From: Fibrobacterota bacterium
Lineage (GTDB): Bacteria; Fibrobacterota; Fibrobacteria; UBA11236
NCBI GenBank assembly: GCA_028287465.1
Contig: JAQBPO010000100.1
Coordinates: 1 to 64,000, forward strand
DNA: 64,000 nucleotides
Direction: 5' to 3'
Shown: positions 7,351 to 16,451 of the stretch, piece after piece
Numbering within the stretch: position 1 is the first letter of the stretch
How the letters are laid out: each line of letters starts with the position of its first letter
The notes under the pieces: model-generated
What the model saw: only the letters and a program-made list of their open reading frames with translations
Databases searched by the model: none
Told to the model about the DNA's origin: nothing
Made by a program: the position numbers and the translations under genes

Positions 7351-9384
7351 TTACAGGACGACCAGCCGTTTCACCACAGTCGTCTTCCCGTTCCGCATCC
7401 GCATCCAATACATCCCCGTCCGGAAAACGGATCCGGGGATCCGCAAGGTTCCGGAAGCCTTCGCCTCCAGGCGGAGTACGCTCTTTCCGCCGGCATCGCA
7501 AATCTCCAGCGTAGCCGCTCCCGCATGGGGAACCTGCAGTTCCGATCCCTGGAACATCAATGCGCCCGGGTCGGCCGCGCCGCGGATGGACCGGTCCCGG
7601 GACGCGGTGGCGATGGCGCAGGAACCGTCATCGGTCTCGGCGGTCGAGTCGAATTCCGCGTAACGGGGATTGGTGCAACCCCGGATCGGATCCCGTCCCC
7701 AGGCTTCGAGCTCGGTAACGCGGGAATACCCTTGCAGGGAGCCGGTGATTTCCAGGCGGATTTTCGAAGCGACCACGGGCTTGAAAACGAATTGCCGGTG
7801 GAGCTTGCGGTTGCCCGCGACCTCGCCGCCGGGCACGGTTTTCCAGGCGGCGCCGTCCCAGTATTGGACCTTGAAGTCCGTGATCCCGGCGAGGGTGAAT
7901 TCCGTTCTCAGGGAAACGCCCATGGGTTTGCCCGCCCCGCCGGGATAGCCGGAGTAGGCATCGTGCAAGGTGAAGACATCGATCTTGCCGATCGACTTGG
8001 GTCCGGCGAAATCGACCTGGAGCCAATCCGGTTGGCTGTTTTCCGTATCATCGTTCCAGCCGCCGCCCTTGCTCCAGGCGGTTCCGGTCCGTTCGCCGTC
8101 GATGACGGATCGCTCGGGGTAATTATCGCTGTAGGTCGAGGACGCGGTAACCCTGCCGCCATTGGTCACGGCTGCGACGTTGCTCCAATTCCTCTGGAAG
8201 ACGTCCTGGACCGCTTCCAGGTATTCCATCCGGTACAGCGTGTCCGGTTCCAGGTAGCTGCCTTCCGGCCATTCGTTCCAGGAATTGATGACGATCAGCT
8301 TCTTCCGCTCCGGATGCTTGTCCAGGTATTCCCTGGCCTTCCAGAGATAGCGGGCGAAGCGGTTGGGGGTATTGCCCGTGATATGGTTGGGATCGAAAAC
8401 GGTGCGCCGGGGATTGGTGTCCCAGCTGATGGTCACGTTGGGGAAATAGGGCACGGGGAAATCGACGTCATAGCGCTTCCAGGCGGTCACCCCCGATTCC
8501 GCCCAAGGCACGTAATCCCCGACGGGGCTTACGTAGTGGGTCCAGGTATAGGTGCTGAGACTGGAAAAGGCGAGGTCGGCGATGGTCTTGCCTTGGGTGG
8601 GAACCTTGTCTCCCGGCACGCCGTTCAGGCCGGCGGGAATGCTGCCCCAGATGACGCCTTGGAGATGCAGTCCGGGAAATCCCGCGGCCCTGGTCTTGGC
8701 GCGGAAGGAGTTCAACGCATCTTTGGTCGGTTCGATCCCGCCCAGGCCCGCGATCAAGGTGCCCAGTTCGTAGATGGAGAAGACCGGTTCCCCGTCGATC
8801 TTATAGTAGGTCGGCTGCATGAAGTAATCCTTGATGACGTGATCGACCACGTTGTCGAAGGTGGCGCGGTTCACCTCGCCGTCGAAGATCTTGCCCAGGT
8901 TCCCGGGGCGGCCGAGCGGGAAGATGTCCTCCCAATCATGGTTCGCCCACATCAGGTAGAACTTGACCCGGTCCCGGTTTTTCGCCTTGAGATATCCCTC
9001 GTTGAGGCACCGCTCCAGGAAGGGTTTGTTCTCGTACCAATACCAATCGAAGATGAAGGCGGTGACGCCATGATCGGCCGCGGCCGCGATTTTGATTTCC
9101 ATCTCCGAGGCGAGGGCTTCATCCTGGTATCCCCACAAAGGCACGCGCGGTTGGAAATGGCCGTCGTATCCGGGTTTGGCGGCCTTGATGTTCCGCCACT
9201 CCGTGTATCCGGTTCCGAGGGTGGCCTCGTTGCGCGGGTCGATGTGGAAGCCCGGGAAGTAATAGGCGGCGATATCGTATTTTGGGGCGATTGGGGTTGC
9301 GGGCGTTCCTGCGTAAAGGAGCTGCATGGCCGGTAGTCCCAGCAACCATGGCAAAATCCGCGACTTCCGAAGCATTGCGCTCAT
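7351..9384 (-). CDS. secreted GH99-like (WbsX-type) glycosidase candidate with discoidin-like and sorting domains
   Basis: A 677-residue exported protein. After a signal peptide (about residues 1-27) comes a GH99-like/WbsX domain, recognisable from AAYYFPGFHIDP, the GTGYTEWRNIKAAKP motif, GHFQPRVPLWGYQDE, FIFDWYWYENKPFLE and INSWNEWPEGSYLEPD. A beta-sandwich module like F5/8 type C (about 430-560) follows, then a Cys-containing linker and a C-terminal tail (TGMYWMRMRNGKTTVVKRLVVL-like) resembling a T9SS type A sorting domain. Known GH99 members are endo-mannosidases; this branch is poorly characterised. ATG 9384 has GGGGGGA just upstream. It is divergent from a TIGR02147 regulator, which may control it (inference). 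Confidence 0.85.
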   Translation of the reverse strand: MSAMLRKSRILPWLLGLPAMQLLYAGTPATPIAPKYDIAAYYFPGFHIDPRNEATLGTGYTEWRNIKAAKPGYDGHFQPRVPLWGYQDEALASEMEIKIAAAADHGVTAFIFDWYWYENKPFLERCLNEGYLKAKNRDRVKFYLMWANHDWEDIFPLGRPGNLGKIFDGEVNRATFDNVVDHVIKDYFMQPTYYKIDGEPVFSIYELGTLIAGLGGIEPTKDALNSFRAKTRAAGFPGLHLQGVIWGSIPAGLNGVPGDKVPTQGKTIADLAFSSLSTYTWTHYVSPVGDYVPWAESGVTAWKRYDVDFPVPYFPNVTISWDTNPRRTVFDPNHITGNTPNRFARYLWKAREYLDKHPERKKLIVINSWNEWPEGSYLEPDTLYRMEYLEAVQDVFQRNWSNVAAVTNGGRVTASSTYSDNYPERSVIDGERTGTAWSKGGGWNDDTENSQPDWLQVDFAGPKSIGKIDVFTLHDAYSGYPGGAGKPMGVSLRTEFTLAGITDFKVQYWDGAAWKTVPGGEVAGNRKLHRQFVFKPVVASKIRLEITGSLQGYSRVTELEAWGRDPIRGCTNPRYAEFDSTAETDDGSCAIATASRDRSIRGAADPGALMFQGSELQVPHAGAATLEICDAGGKSVLRLEAKASGTLRIPGSVFRTGMYWMRMRNGKTTVVKRLVVL

Positions 9385-9575
9385 ATTCCCCCCAGATCCA
9401 AGACGCCGGACCATTCCGAAAGCGGCATCCCCGAGGGCCCACCGCTTCCGTGGATGGAATAGTAACGCGATCCTTAGGGGTCGGCGGCCATCCGTAGGGA
9501 GCCCGCAGGAATAGCGTTGTAGATTTCTTTCAACGGTTTGTTCCGGGCCGGCAAGCCCACGGGCCGGTCGCGCCT

Positions 9576-9581
9576 TATAAT
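9576..9581 (+). promoter_or_regulatory. candidate -10 box upstream of TIGR02147 gene 1
   Basis: A consensus TATAAT at 9576-9581 lies 66 bases before the chosen start codon in the roughly 260-base divergent intergenic region. No good -35 is visible at the expected distance (9553-9558 reads AAGCCC), so this is a weak promoter or one needing an activator, if real. Confidence 0.4.
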
Positions 9582-9646
9582 CCCATTATGCGGAATTGCC
9601 TCCAGGGTGGGCCGATGAACCTCGTATCGACATGGGCCGGGAACGG

Positions 9647-10483
9647 ATGCTGAGCGGCCCGGTTCCGAACGTTTTCGATTACCTGAACTACCAGGCCTTT
9701 TTAAAGGACCTGTACGAGGTCAGGAAGGCGCGCAGCCCCTATTTCTCCTATCGCTACCTGGGCAAACGGCTGTCCGTGGACCCGGGCTACCTGGTGAAAA
9801 TCATCCAGGGGAAACTGCAGATCCCCGTCAAGAGCATCGACCGGATCAACCAATACTGCGGGTTCCACGGCCGCGAGGCTGAGTACCTCAGGGAGATGGT
9901 GATTTACGGCAGGGCGAAACGGATCAAGGATATCAAGGTCCATTTCGAAAACATGATCCGGCTGCGCGACAAGGAACTGCGGAAGGTCGAGATCAGCCAG
10001 TATTCCTTTTTCAGGAAATGGTACCATTCGGCGATCCATTGCCTGCTCATGTTCCATGAGTTCGACGGCGACTTCAAATCCCTGGCGGCGAAGCTCAGCC
10101 CGAGGATATCCGCCGAGGAGGCGGAGGAATCGATCCGGTTGCTGATCGAACTCAAGTTCCTCCGCAAGACCCAGGCGGGAAAATACCTCGTGACGGACAA
10201 CCGGTTGTCCACGGGCGAGAAATGGCAATCCGCCGCCATCCGCAACTACCAGGAGGAATGCCTTAAGCTGGCGGGCGAGTCCCTCAACCGGCACGAGAAG
10301 GATATCCGGGATATCTCCACCGTAACCATACCCATGTCGGACAAGGACTTCGAGGAAGTGAAGGATCGGATCAAGGAGTTGCGCCAATCCCTTCTCCATC
10401 TGGATCCGGAAAACGGCAAGCCGATGTCGGTGTATCAGGTGAATATCCAATTGTTCCCCCTGACGCAAATCGGGGTCGCCTAG
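9647..10483 (+). CDS. TIGR02147 family protein (DUF4423-like C-terminal domain)
   Basis: A 278-residue protein of the TIGR02147 family, a large paralogue family first defined in Fibrobacter. The N-terminal third has a helix-turn-helix-like segment (FDYLNYQAFLKDLYEVRK...FSYRYLGKRLSVDPGYLVKIIQGK) resembling XRE-type DNA binding. The C-terminal part matches the DUF4423 type (FFRKWYHSAIHCLL...DFKSLAAKLSPRISAEEAEESIRLLIELKFL), probably a winged helix. It ends in YQVNIQLFPLT. In-frame ATGs at 9596 and 9632 exist; 9647 gives 278 residues, matching 277 for the second copy at 32861-33694. Its stop overlaps the next gene's GTG (TAGTG). Role inferred: transcription regulator coupled to a lipoprotein. 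Confidence 0.88.
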   Translation: MLSGPVPNVFDYLNYQAFLKDLYEVRKARSPYFSYRYLGKRLSVDPGYLVKIIQGKLQIPVKSIDRINQYCGFHGREAEYLREMVIYGRAKRIKDIKVHFENMIRLRDKELRKVEISQYSFFRKWYHSAIHCLLMFHEFDGDFKSLAAKLSPRISAEEAEESIRLLIELKFLRKTQAGKYLVTDNRLSTGEKWQSAAIRNYQEECLKLAGESLNRHEKDIRDISTVTIPMSDKDFEEVKDRIKELRQSLLHLDPENGKPMSVYQVNIQLFPLTQIGVA

Positions 10484-12168
10484 TGGATCGGCGCTTGCGG
10501 CTCGTGCCGGTCCTGTTCACCGTCCTGGTGGTATCGGGCTGCGATCTGATGCAGTCCTCCGGGAAAGGCGGAGTAGAAACCACCAACGGGGTTTCCGGCC
10601 TCATCAAGGATCCGTCCGGCAATCCCGTGGCTCACGCCCAGGTGCTTCTGGTTCCGGAAGCCTACGATGGGGCGGCTCCGGGCCAAACCACGGCGCCGGA
10701 AAGAACCGAGACCGATGCGCAAGGACGTTACCGATTCGATAGGGTTACGCCCGGTACGTACAATCTGGAGTCCCAGGTTCCGGGCCGGAACGTGAAGGCG
10801 TGGATGCCGGGCCTGGCCATGGGAACCGGGCAAAAGGGGGAAACCCTCGCCGATGCGGTCTTGAAGGCTCCCGGCGTCCTGAAAATCCCTTTTGCGGACA
10901 GGCATCTTTCCGAGAACGCCGTACTTTTCATTCCCGGAAGCACCATGGCGACGTCCATCGTCGGCAAGATCGATGCCCATGGGGATTTGACCCTGCCGGG
11001 GCTGCCCGAGGGACGGTTCCCTTCCTTGATGGCGTATTTTCCGGACACGTCGGATGGCGGCGCGGCGGAAGTCTGCCCGGCATTTACGATCCGGTCCGGC
11101 GACACCACGCGTATGACGGGACTCGAAGCCTGGAGCGGCCGGAAATCCCTCGGCCTCGATTTTTCCGGGGCGGGTGGGATATCGGAACCGATGGCGGGCC
11201 ATCCCATTCTGATCCGCCTCGATGCGGCCGACTTGGATTTCAGCGCGGCGGGCGCCGGCGGCAAGGACGTCCGGTTCACCGATGCCGCGGGCACCGGGCT
11301 ACCCTTCCAGATTGAACGGTGGGACGCGGCCGCGAAAGAGGCCGCGATCTGGGTCCGGCTCACGGCTTCGCCGGGAGTCCCGCCTGCGGGCGGGAAAAAG
11401 GATTCCCTGATCGTTTACTGGGGCCGGAAGGACGCCATCGAGGTTTCCGACGGCGCGGCGGTTTTCGATTCCGCCCAAGGGTTCGCCGCCGTCTGGCATT
11501 TGGGAGAAGCCGGAAACGCGGTCGCAGGCGGATACAAGGACGCGACCGCGGGAAGGTATCATGCGACCGGCGCCGGAACCGCCGGAGATCCCGGGTTGCA
11601 GGCCGTCGCCGGAAACGGAAGGCTTTTCCAGGACAGCGGTCACGGACTGACCGCGCCCATGCCCGCTTCGTTGAAAGGCGGGACGAGTTTTTCCGTGACC
11701 TTCTGGATGGACTTCAAGCCGAACCCGCGCCGCCAGACCATCCTGTCCCTGGGCGAGGAGCTTACGGACCTGGGGTTCCACTTTCTGATCCGTCCGGATA
11801 CTTCGGCCCAATTCGGCCCCTTCAATCTGGCCGGCCCCGAAACCCCATCGCCCAAGCAGAATTCCTTCAGCCTTTCCCCTTACGCGGATCGATGGGTCTT
11901 CGTCGCGACGGTGTATGACGCGCCCAAGGGGACGCTGACGACTTATGTGAACGGGGTCGAGGCCGCGGCCAGTTCCGTTCCGGCCTTTGCGATGGGCGGT
12001 TCCGGCGGCGTGAAGATCGGAGCGGCGATCCAGGACGCGCGCGATGCGCAGTCCGATTTCTCCGGCGCCCTCGACGAGGTCCGGCTCTACGGCAAGGCGA
12101 TGGACGGGAAGTCGATCCGCTTGGAGTATTCCATCCAAAGGAAGGATTCTTCCATCGTCCTCAAGTGA
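10483..12168 (+). CDS. surface lipoprotein: carboxypeptidase-regulatory-like, DUF2341 and LamG-like domains
   Basis: A 561-residue lipoprotein starting at GTG, which overlaps the upstream TAG. The lipobox is VVSGC (Cys19-20 region). Domains in order: a carboxypeptidase-regulatory-like beta-sandwich (about 35-110, GLIKDPSGNPVAHAQVLLVPEAYD ... TDAQGRYRF); a segment containing VLFIPGS; DUF2341 (about 225-310, HPILIRLDAADLDFS ... DVRFTDAAGTGLPFQIERWD); and a concanavalin/LamG-like domain (about 335-550, AVWHLGEAG ... SFSVTFWMDFKP ... GALDEVRLYGKAMDG). These folds bind glycans in many proteins. Its N-terminal half is paralogous to the lipoprotein at 32235-32864, which is also coupled to a TIGR02147 gene. 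Confidence 0.88.
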   Translation: MDRRLRLVPVLFTVLVVSGCDLMQSSGKGGVETTNGVSGLIKDPSGNPVAHAQVLLVPEAYDGAAPGQTTAPERTETDAQGRYRFDRVTPGTYNLESQVPGRNVKAWMPGLAMGTGQKGETLADAVLKAPGVLKIPFADRHLSENAVLFIPGSTMATSIVGKIDAHGDLTLPGLPEGRFPSLMAYFPDTSDGGAAEVCPAFTIRSGDTTRMTGLEAWSGRKSLGLDFSGAGGISEPMAGHPILIRLDAADLDFSAAGAGGKDVRFTDAAGTGLPFQIERWDAAAKEAAIWVRLTASPGVPPAGGKKDSLIVYWGRKDAIEVSDGAAVFDSAQGFAAVWHLGEAGNAVAGGYKDATAGRYHATGAGTAGDPGLQAVAGNGRLFQDSGHGLTAPMPASLKGGTSFSVTFWMDFKPNPRRQTILSLGEELTDLGFHFLIRPDTSAQFGPFNLAGPETPSPKQNSFSLSPYADRWVFVATVYDAPKGTLTTYVNGVEAAASSVPAFAMGGSGGVKIGAAIQDARDAQSDFSGALDEVRLYGKAMDGKSIRLEYSIQRKDSSIVLK

Positions 12169-12190
12169 AGGCGGGGAGAAAGCAGGTCAA

Positions 12191-12397
12191 TCAGGCAAGC
12201 CGATCCTGGTCGGTCTCCAATAGGATCCGGCGCTCGAAGTAGAGGCAGACCGATTCCATCAGCTTGTCGGTATCCGCGCGCAGGAACACCCAACCCTGGT
12301 CCCACCATTTCTCCACCTCGCGCTCGATGACGCGGGCCATGGTTTCGGGCTTCCAGTCGGGAGGGATGGGGATGAGCGATTCGCGCCTTTCCTTCAT
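12191..12397 (-). CDS. small hypothetical protein
   Basis: A 68-residue protein starting MKERRESLIPIPPDWKPE, after GAAGG on the minus strand. It contains KWWDQGWVFLRADTDKLMESVCLYFERRI; the Gly-Trp followed by an alternating hydrophobic strand and a terminal Phe-Glu-Arg resembles the small DUF4177-type fold, but this is a weak impression. The frame continues upstream to 12463 without a good start. It is convergent with the LamG lipoprotein and follows the region upstream of no other minus gene closely, so it is probably monocistronic. Confidence 0.5.
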   Translation of the reverse strand: MKERRESLIPIPPDWKPETMARVIEREVEKWWDQGWVFLRADTDKLMESVCLYFERRILLETDQDRLA

Positions 12398-12490
12398 GCC
12401 TTCATTATAGCGAAGAGGGGTGGTCCGATGCCAGCCCCGGGCGGGCCCGGGGGCGTCCGGCAAGGCGGGCGCGGACCGGGCGATCGTCGC

Positions 12491-13657
12491 CTATTTCTTA
12501 TGGTCCTTGCCGGGCGAGGTCGCCGGCGGGTCTTCCCGGAGCATGCGGGCGATTTTCCCGGTACGGTAGCCGGTCTGGCGGTTGAGGGCCAGTTCGTCCG
12601 CGAAAACCTCCTCGAAGATGTTCCAGATGCTCAGGAACATGGAGGCGATGATGGGACCGATGATGAAGCCGACCAGGCCGAACAGGCCCAGGCCGCCCAG
12701 GGTGCTGAGAAGCACCAGCAGGTCATGCATCTTGATGTCCTTGCCGACGAGCACGGGCCGCACGAAGTTGTCCACGCTGCCGATGACGAAGGCCCCGCAG
12801 AGGACCACGGCCAAGGCGGCGCCCCACCGGCCTTCGAAAAGGAGCACAATGGCGGCGGGCCCCCAGATGGCCGCCGTTCCCAGGGCCGGCACGATGCTGG
12901 CGAAAACCATCAGCACGCCCAGGAAGACGGGCTGGCTCATGCCCACGGCCCAGAACAGGAGGGCCCCCAGGACGCCTTGGATGATACCGATGAACAGGAT
13001 GCCCTTCAGGGTCCCTTTGCTCACGGATACGAATTTCGCGATCAGGATGCGCTCGTATTCGTCCTTGAGCGGCGACCATTTGATGACCCGCTCCAGGATG
13101 CGCGGGCCGTCCATGTAGAAGTAGAACATGATGAACAGCATCAGGAAAAAGCTGAGCAGGTTGTTGGCCAGGGAAAGGGAGATGTCGGCGCTGTTCTTCA
13201 GGATCAACTGAAACGCGTTCTGCAGGCCGCTGATGGCCATCCCCGTGAGGTTCTGGGTGTTCACGCGCTGCAAAAGGGTGGGGAACCGTTCCCTCAGGCC
13301 CTGGGCGATCGATTCCAGATGGGCCCGCCAGGTATTGAGATCGAGGCCGGTGAAGAAGCCGACCGCCTCCTGGTACGCGACCGCGCCCACGGCGATGAGC
13401 GGGACCACTAGCACGACGAGGAGGCAGATGATGGTCAAAAGGGATGCGAAGATGGGCTTGCGGACCTTGGAGAGGATCCAGTTATAGACGGGGTAGGTGA
13501 GGCCGGTGAATACCGAGGCCAGCAGGATGGGCATCAGGAAGCTGCGCAGCAGGTACAGGAAAGCGGCGGTCACCGCCAGCAGATAGAGGAGGAAGGAGGC
13601 TTTTTGGAAGGTGGTGCTGCCGTCTCTCGCTTCGCTCGCTTTGGCGGATTTATCCAT
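12491..13657 (-). CDS. AI-2E family transporter
   Basis: A 388-residue inner-membrane permease of the AI-2E (PerM/YdiK) family, with about eight hydrophobic segments. Typical features are the N-terminal pair of helices (SFLLYLLAVTAAFLYLLRSFLMPILLASVFTGL), the central cytoplasmic stretch, the helix group ILFIGIIQGVLGALLFWAVGM and the C-terminal motif GGLGLFGLVGFIIGPIIASMFLSIWNIF. Members export AI-2 or other small solutes or act in Na+/H+ exchange; substrate unknown. I chose MDKSAKASE at 13657, although it lacks a Shine-Dalgarno; an upstream start at 13735 would add a non-homologous leader. It is divergent from the TrpD-like gene. Confidence 0.9.
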   Translation of the reverse strand: MDKSAKASEARDGSTTFQKASFLLYLLAVTAAFLYLLRSFLMPILLASVFTGLTYPVYNWILSKVRKPIFASLLTIICLLVVLVVPLIAVGAVAYQEAVGFFTGLDLNTWRAHLESIAQGLRERFPTLLQRVNTQNLTGMAISGLQNAFQLILKNSADISLSLANNLLSFFLMLFIMFYFYMDGPRILERVIKWSPLKDEYERILIAKFVSVSKGTLKGILFIGIIQGVLGALLFWAVGMSQPVFLGVLMVFASIVPALGTAAIWGPAAIVLLFEGRWGAALAVVLCGAFVIGSVDNFVRPVLVGKDIKMHDLLVLLSTLGGLGLFGLVGFIIGPIIASMFLSIWNIFEEVFADELALNRQTGYRTGKIARMLREDPPATSPGKDHKK

Positions 13658-13802
13658 GGAGAGAAAATGGATAACTATTCCGTTAAATGCAAACCCGATC
13701 AATCCCGCCGGCGCCCCGGGCCCGGTATCCGGCACGCTTCCGGTTCGCCATTTCCGTTCCGCCGGGGTGTCTTACTAAATTATGGATTAGGAGGCCGTCA
13801 CC

Positions 13803-14888
13803 ATGACATCCGAGGCAGGTTCCCAGAAGGCTCCGGCGGAGCCTTCCGCCGCGTCCGCGAAAGCCCAGCCGGCTTCCCGGCCGGTCGATTTCGTGAAGAA
13901 GGTGGGGAAGGGCAGGACCCTCTCGGCCGATCTCGCTTCAGGGGAGGCCCGCACAGCGTTCAACCTCTTGCTGGATGGCGCTTTCCATCCCGCCCAGGCT
14001 GGGGCCTTCCTTCAGGCCCTGCGCATCAAGGAACTCTCCCAGGAGGAGCTGGATGCCCTTGCGGAGACGTTCCGTTCCCGCATGGCCGCCTTGCGGCCCC
14101 TGGCCGGGGAAAAGTCCCTGGTCCTAAACATGGCATCCGATACCCAGCGCAAGGGCGGGCTGGCCTCCTTGCTGGCGGCGCATCTGCTCCGGCGCTTCGG
14201 AATCGGGGTCGGTATCGTCCGGAGCGCTCCCGTGCTCCAGAAGAACAAGGCGTCTTTCGAGGAGACCTGGGAGCTGGCCAAGCTGCTGGACCCGGCCGGA
14301 CCTCTTTTCCCCATGGCCTCCGGACCCGCCCCGGCACCCGCGCCGGTGCTGGCGGATTGCGCCGCCCTGGTACCGGGCCTCGCCTCCCTGGACGACCTCC
14401 GATCCCAGCTCGGCTTCCGGTCCTGCCTCCATACCGCGGAGAAGCTGGTCAACCCATGGCCCGCCTCGCCCATGCTGCTCGGCATCTCCCATAAGCATTA
14501 CGCCCTGCGCCTGGCCGCCACCATGGCGGCCCAAGGCGCGCGCGGCCGCATCCTCCTCGGGAACCACGGCACCGTGGACCTGGTCCTGCACAAGGAGACG
14601 GAAATGGTGGCCGTGGAGACCGGGGCGGCCATCCGCGAAGAGACCGTCTCACCCGCGGAGCTCGGCCTGGAGATCCCTTCCGACGTGTATTCCCTGGGCA
14701 AATTCCCCCAATGGCGGGAATGGCTCCTCGCCATGGCGGTTTCCGCCCCTCCGGAGGGCCGGGACAACGGGCTGCGCAAGGCGGTACAATATCACTTGGC
14801 CGTCCACTTGTGGGCCGCCGGCGCCGCGGAGAACGCGGCCGAGGGCCTGGCCTCGGCAAAGCGAGCAATACCTACATTGTTCGTATAG
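13803..14888 (+). CDS. degenerate anthranilate phosphoribosyltransferase (TrpD)-like protein
   Basis: A 361-residue protein with the glycosyltransferase family 3 N-terminal helical domain (about 40-105, LLDGAFHPAQAGAFLQALRIKELSQEELDALAETFRSRM) and the alpha/beta domain. The PRPP-binding GTGGD loop of true TrpD is replaced by SDTQRKGG, and FRSCLHTAEKLVNP stands where functional enzymes have the RxxxNxLGPLxNP motif. It probably does not make phosphoribosyl anthranilate; YbiB/TrpD2-type paralogues bind nucleic acid. AGGAGG precedes the ATG by eight bases. The stop TAG is the first three bases of a tandem hairpin array (14886 onward), and argA follows. Confidence 0.75.
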   Translation: MTSEAGSQKAPAEPSAASAKAQPASRPVDFVKKVGKGRTLSADLASGEARTAFNLLLDGAFHPAQAGAFLQALRIKELSQEELDALAETFRSRMAALRPLAGEKSLVLNMASDTQRKGGLASLLAAHLLRRFGIGVGIVRSAPVLQKNKASFEETWELAKLLDPAGPLFPMASGPAPAPAPVLADCAALVPGLASLDDLRSQLGFRSCLHTAEKLVNPWPASPMLLGISHKHYALRLAATMAAQGARGRILLGNHGTVDLVLHKETEMVAVETGAAIREETVSPAELGLEIPSDVYSLGKFPQWREWLLAMAVSAPPEGRDNGLRKAVQYHLAVHLWAAGAAENAAEGLASAKRAIPTLFV

Positions 14889-15060
14889 TGGCTCACGGCT
14901 TTGGAGTTGCCGAGGGCAACTCCACGCCGCTCGCTTGATGGTAGGATAGTGGCTCACGGGTTTGGAGTTGCCGAGGGCAACTCCACGCGGCTCGCTGGAT
15001 GTAGGACGATAATGGCTCGCGGTTCCGGAGTTGCTTGAGCAACTCCACGCCGCTCACCGG
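14886..15060 (+). repeat. GGCTC hairpin repeat, array A (three units)
   Basis: Three tandem units of about 60 bp start at the stop codon of the TrpD-like gene (TAGTGGCTC). Stems: TGGAGTTGCC/GGCAACTCCA at 14902-14911/14915-14924 and at 14963-14972/14976-14985; GGAGTTGCT/AGCAACTCC at 15027-15035/15038-15046. Each unit reads GGCTC-NCGG, hairpin, CACGC, CTCGC. The same family recurs at 24247-24438, 34771-34889, 38492-38612 and 42953-43070. The array ends 21 bases before argA. Confidence 0.85.
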
Positions 15061-15080
15061 ATTGCAGGGAGATTTGAGGC

Positions 15081-16451
15081 ATGGAAGGCAACGGAAAGAG
15101 GAAATCCGCGAAGGCGGCGGGGCAGACGCTGGCAGGCCAATCGGGATTCCCCGTGCAGTCCATCCGCGAGGTCTTCGGGTATCTCCGCCGTTACCGTGAC
15201 CAGGTATTCGTCCTCAAGATCGACGATCACCTCATGTCCAAGCCCCTGTTCTCCCTGCTCATCAAGGACATCGTCCTCCTGCAGAAGATCGGGGTACGGG
15301 TCATCCTGGTGCCGGGCGCCAAGCATTCCATCGACAAGGTCCTCAAGACCTACCGGGTCAACTCGCCCATGAAGGACGAGGTCCGCATCACCACCGAGGA
15401 GGCCATGCCCCTGGTGAAGCTAGGCGCATCCAACGTCACCAACGTGGTCCTCTCCCTGCTCACCGAGAACGGAGCGAACGGGGTGGTGGGCAATTGGGTC
15501 CGCGCGCGCGCCATGGGCGTGCTCAACGGCCTGGATTACCAGCACACCGGCCGGGTGGAAAAGGTCGACGTCGCGCTTATCAACAACATGCTGGATGACC
15601 GGCTCATCCCCATCGTTCCCAACATCGGCTGGAACCTGGTCGGCCGCGACTACAACCTGTCAAGCAGCGAACTGGCCGTCGCGATCGCCAAGGCCTTGCG
15701 CGCCACGAAGCTCTTCTTCATCGGCGTCGATACCGGCATCCCCGTGGTCCCCGATTGCGACTTCGCGGACGCGGGCGAAAAGGCGAGCGGCTATTTTTCC
15801 AACCTGGATCTGGAGGAGGGCAATATCCTCCTGCGCGATTTCTCCCATTCCCTCAAGGCCGAGCACCGCGAACTCGTTTCCCTGGCCATGGACGCTTGCG
15901 CCGCCGGCGTGGACCGCGTCCATTTCATCGACGGCTCCCTGGACGGCATCCTCCTGCAGGAAGTCTTCTCCAGCGCCGGCCACGGCACCATGTTCTACGC
16001 CAACCAATACGACAAGATCCGCCCCGCCAAGGCCTCGGACATCCCGGAAATCCTCCGCATCATGCAACCCTACGTGGACGACGGCGTCCTCATCCAACGC
16101 TCGGCCGACACCCTGGCGCAGGAACTGGACAACTTCGCGGTCTACAAGATCGATACCACCCTGCACGGCTGCGCCGCCCTGAAAATCTATCCCGACAAAT
16201 CCGCCGAACTCTACGCCGTCGTGGTGGATTCCGGCTTCACCGGCCAGGGCACCGGACGCAAGATCATCTCCTACCTACTCGACAAGGCCCGCAAGGCCGG
16301 TGTCAAGACCGTGTTCCTCCTTACGACCCAGACCAGCGACTTCTTCATGCGCAATGGGTTCCGCGAGGCCGGCCTTTCCGTCATGCCGCCCGAACGCCAA
16401 GCCGAATACAACCCGGACCGCAACTCCCGCGTCCTGGCCGTAACCTTCTAG
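15081..16451 (+). CDS. argA: N-acetylglutamate synthase (ArgA type)
   Basis: A 456-residue protein with an amino-acid-kinase fold (about 30-310) followed by a GNAT acetyltransferase domain (about 315-456), the architecture and length of ArgA, which makes N-acetylglutamate, the first step of arginine synthesis. Visible features: VLKIDDHLMSKPLFSLLIKDIVLLQKIGVRVILVPG, the IVPNIGWNLVGRDYNLSSSELA segment, GNAT motif A in VVVDSGFTGQGTGRKIISYLLDKA, and TSDFFMRNGFREAG. The kinase domain lacks clear catalytic conservation, as in other ArgA proteins where it serves for arginine sensing. TGAGG precedes the ATG. It lies downstream of hairpin array A. Confidence 0.9.
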   Translation: MEGNGKRKSAKAAGQTLAGQSGFPVQSIREVFGYLRRYRDQVFVLKIDDHLMSKPLFSLLIKDIVLLQKIGVRVILVPGAKHSIDKVLKTYRVNSPMKDEVRITTEEAMPLVKLGASNVTNVVLSLLTENGANGVVGNWVRARAMGVLNGLDYQHTGRVEKVDVALINNMLDDRLIPIVPNIGWNLVGRDYNLSSSELAVAIAKALRATKLFFIGVDTGIPVVPDCDFADAGEKASGYFSNLDLEEGNILLRDFSHSLKAEHRELVSLAMDACAAGVDRVHFIDGSLDGILLQEVFSSAGHGTMFYANQYDKIRPAKASDIPEILRIMQPYVDDGVLIQRSADTLAQELDNFAVYKIDTTLHGCAALKIYPDKSAELYAVVVDSGFTGQGTGRKIISYLLDKARKAGVKTVFLLTTQTSDFFMRNGFREAGLSVMPPERQAEYNPDRNSRVLAVTF

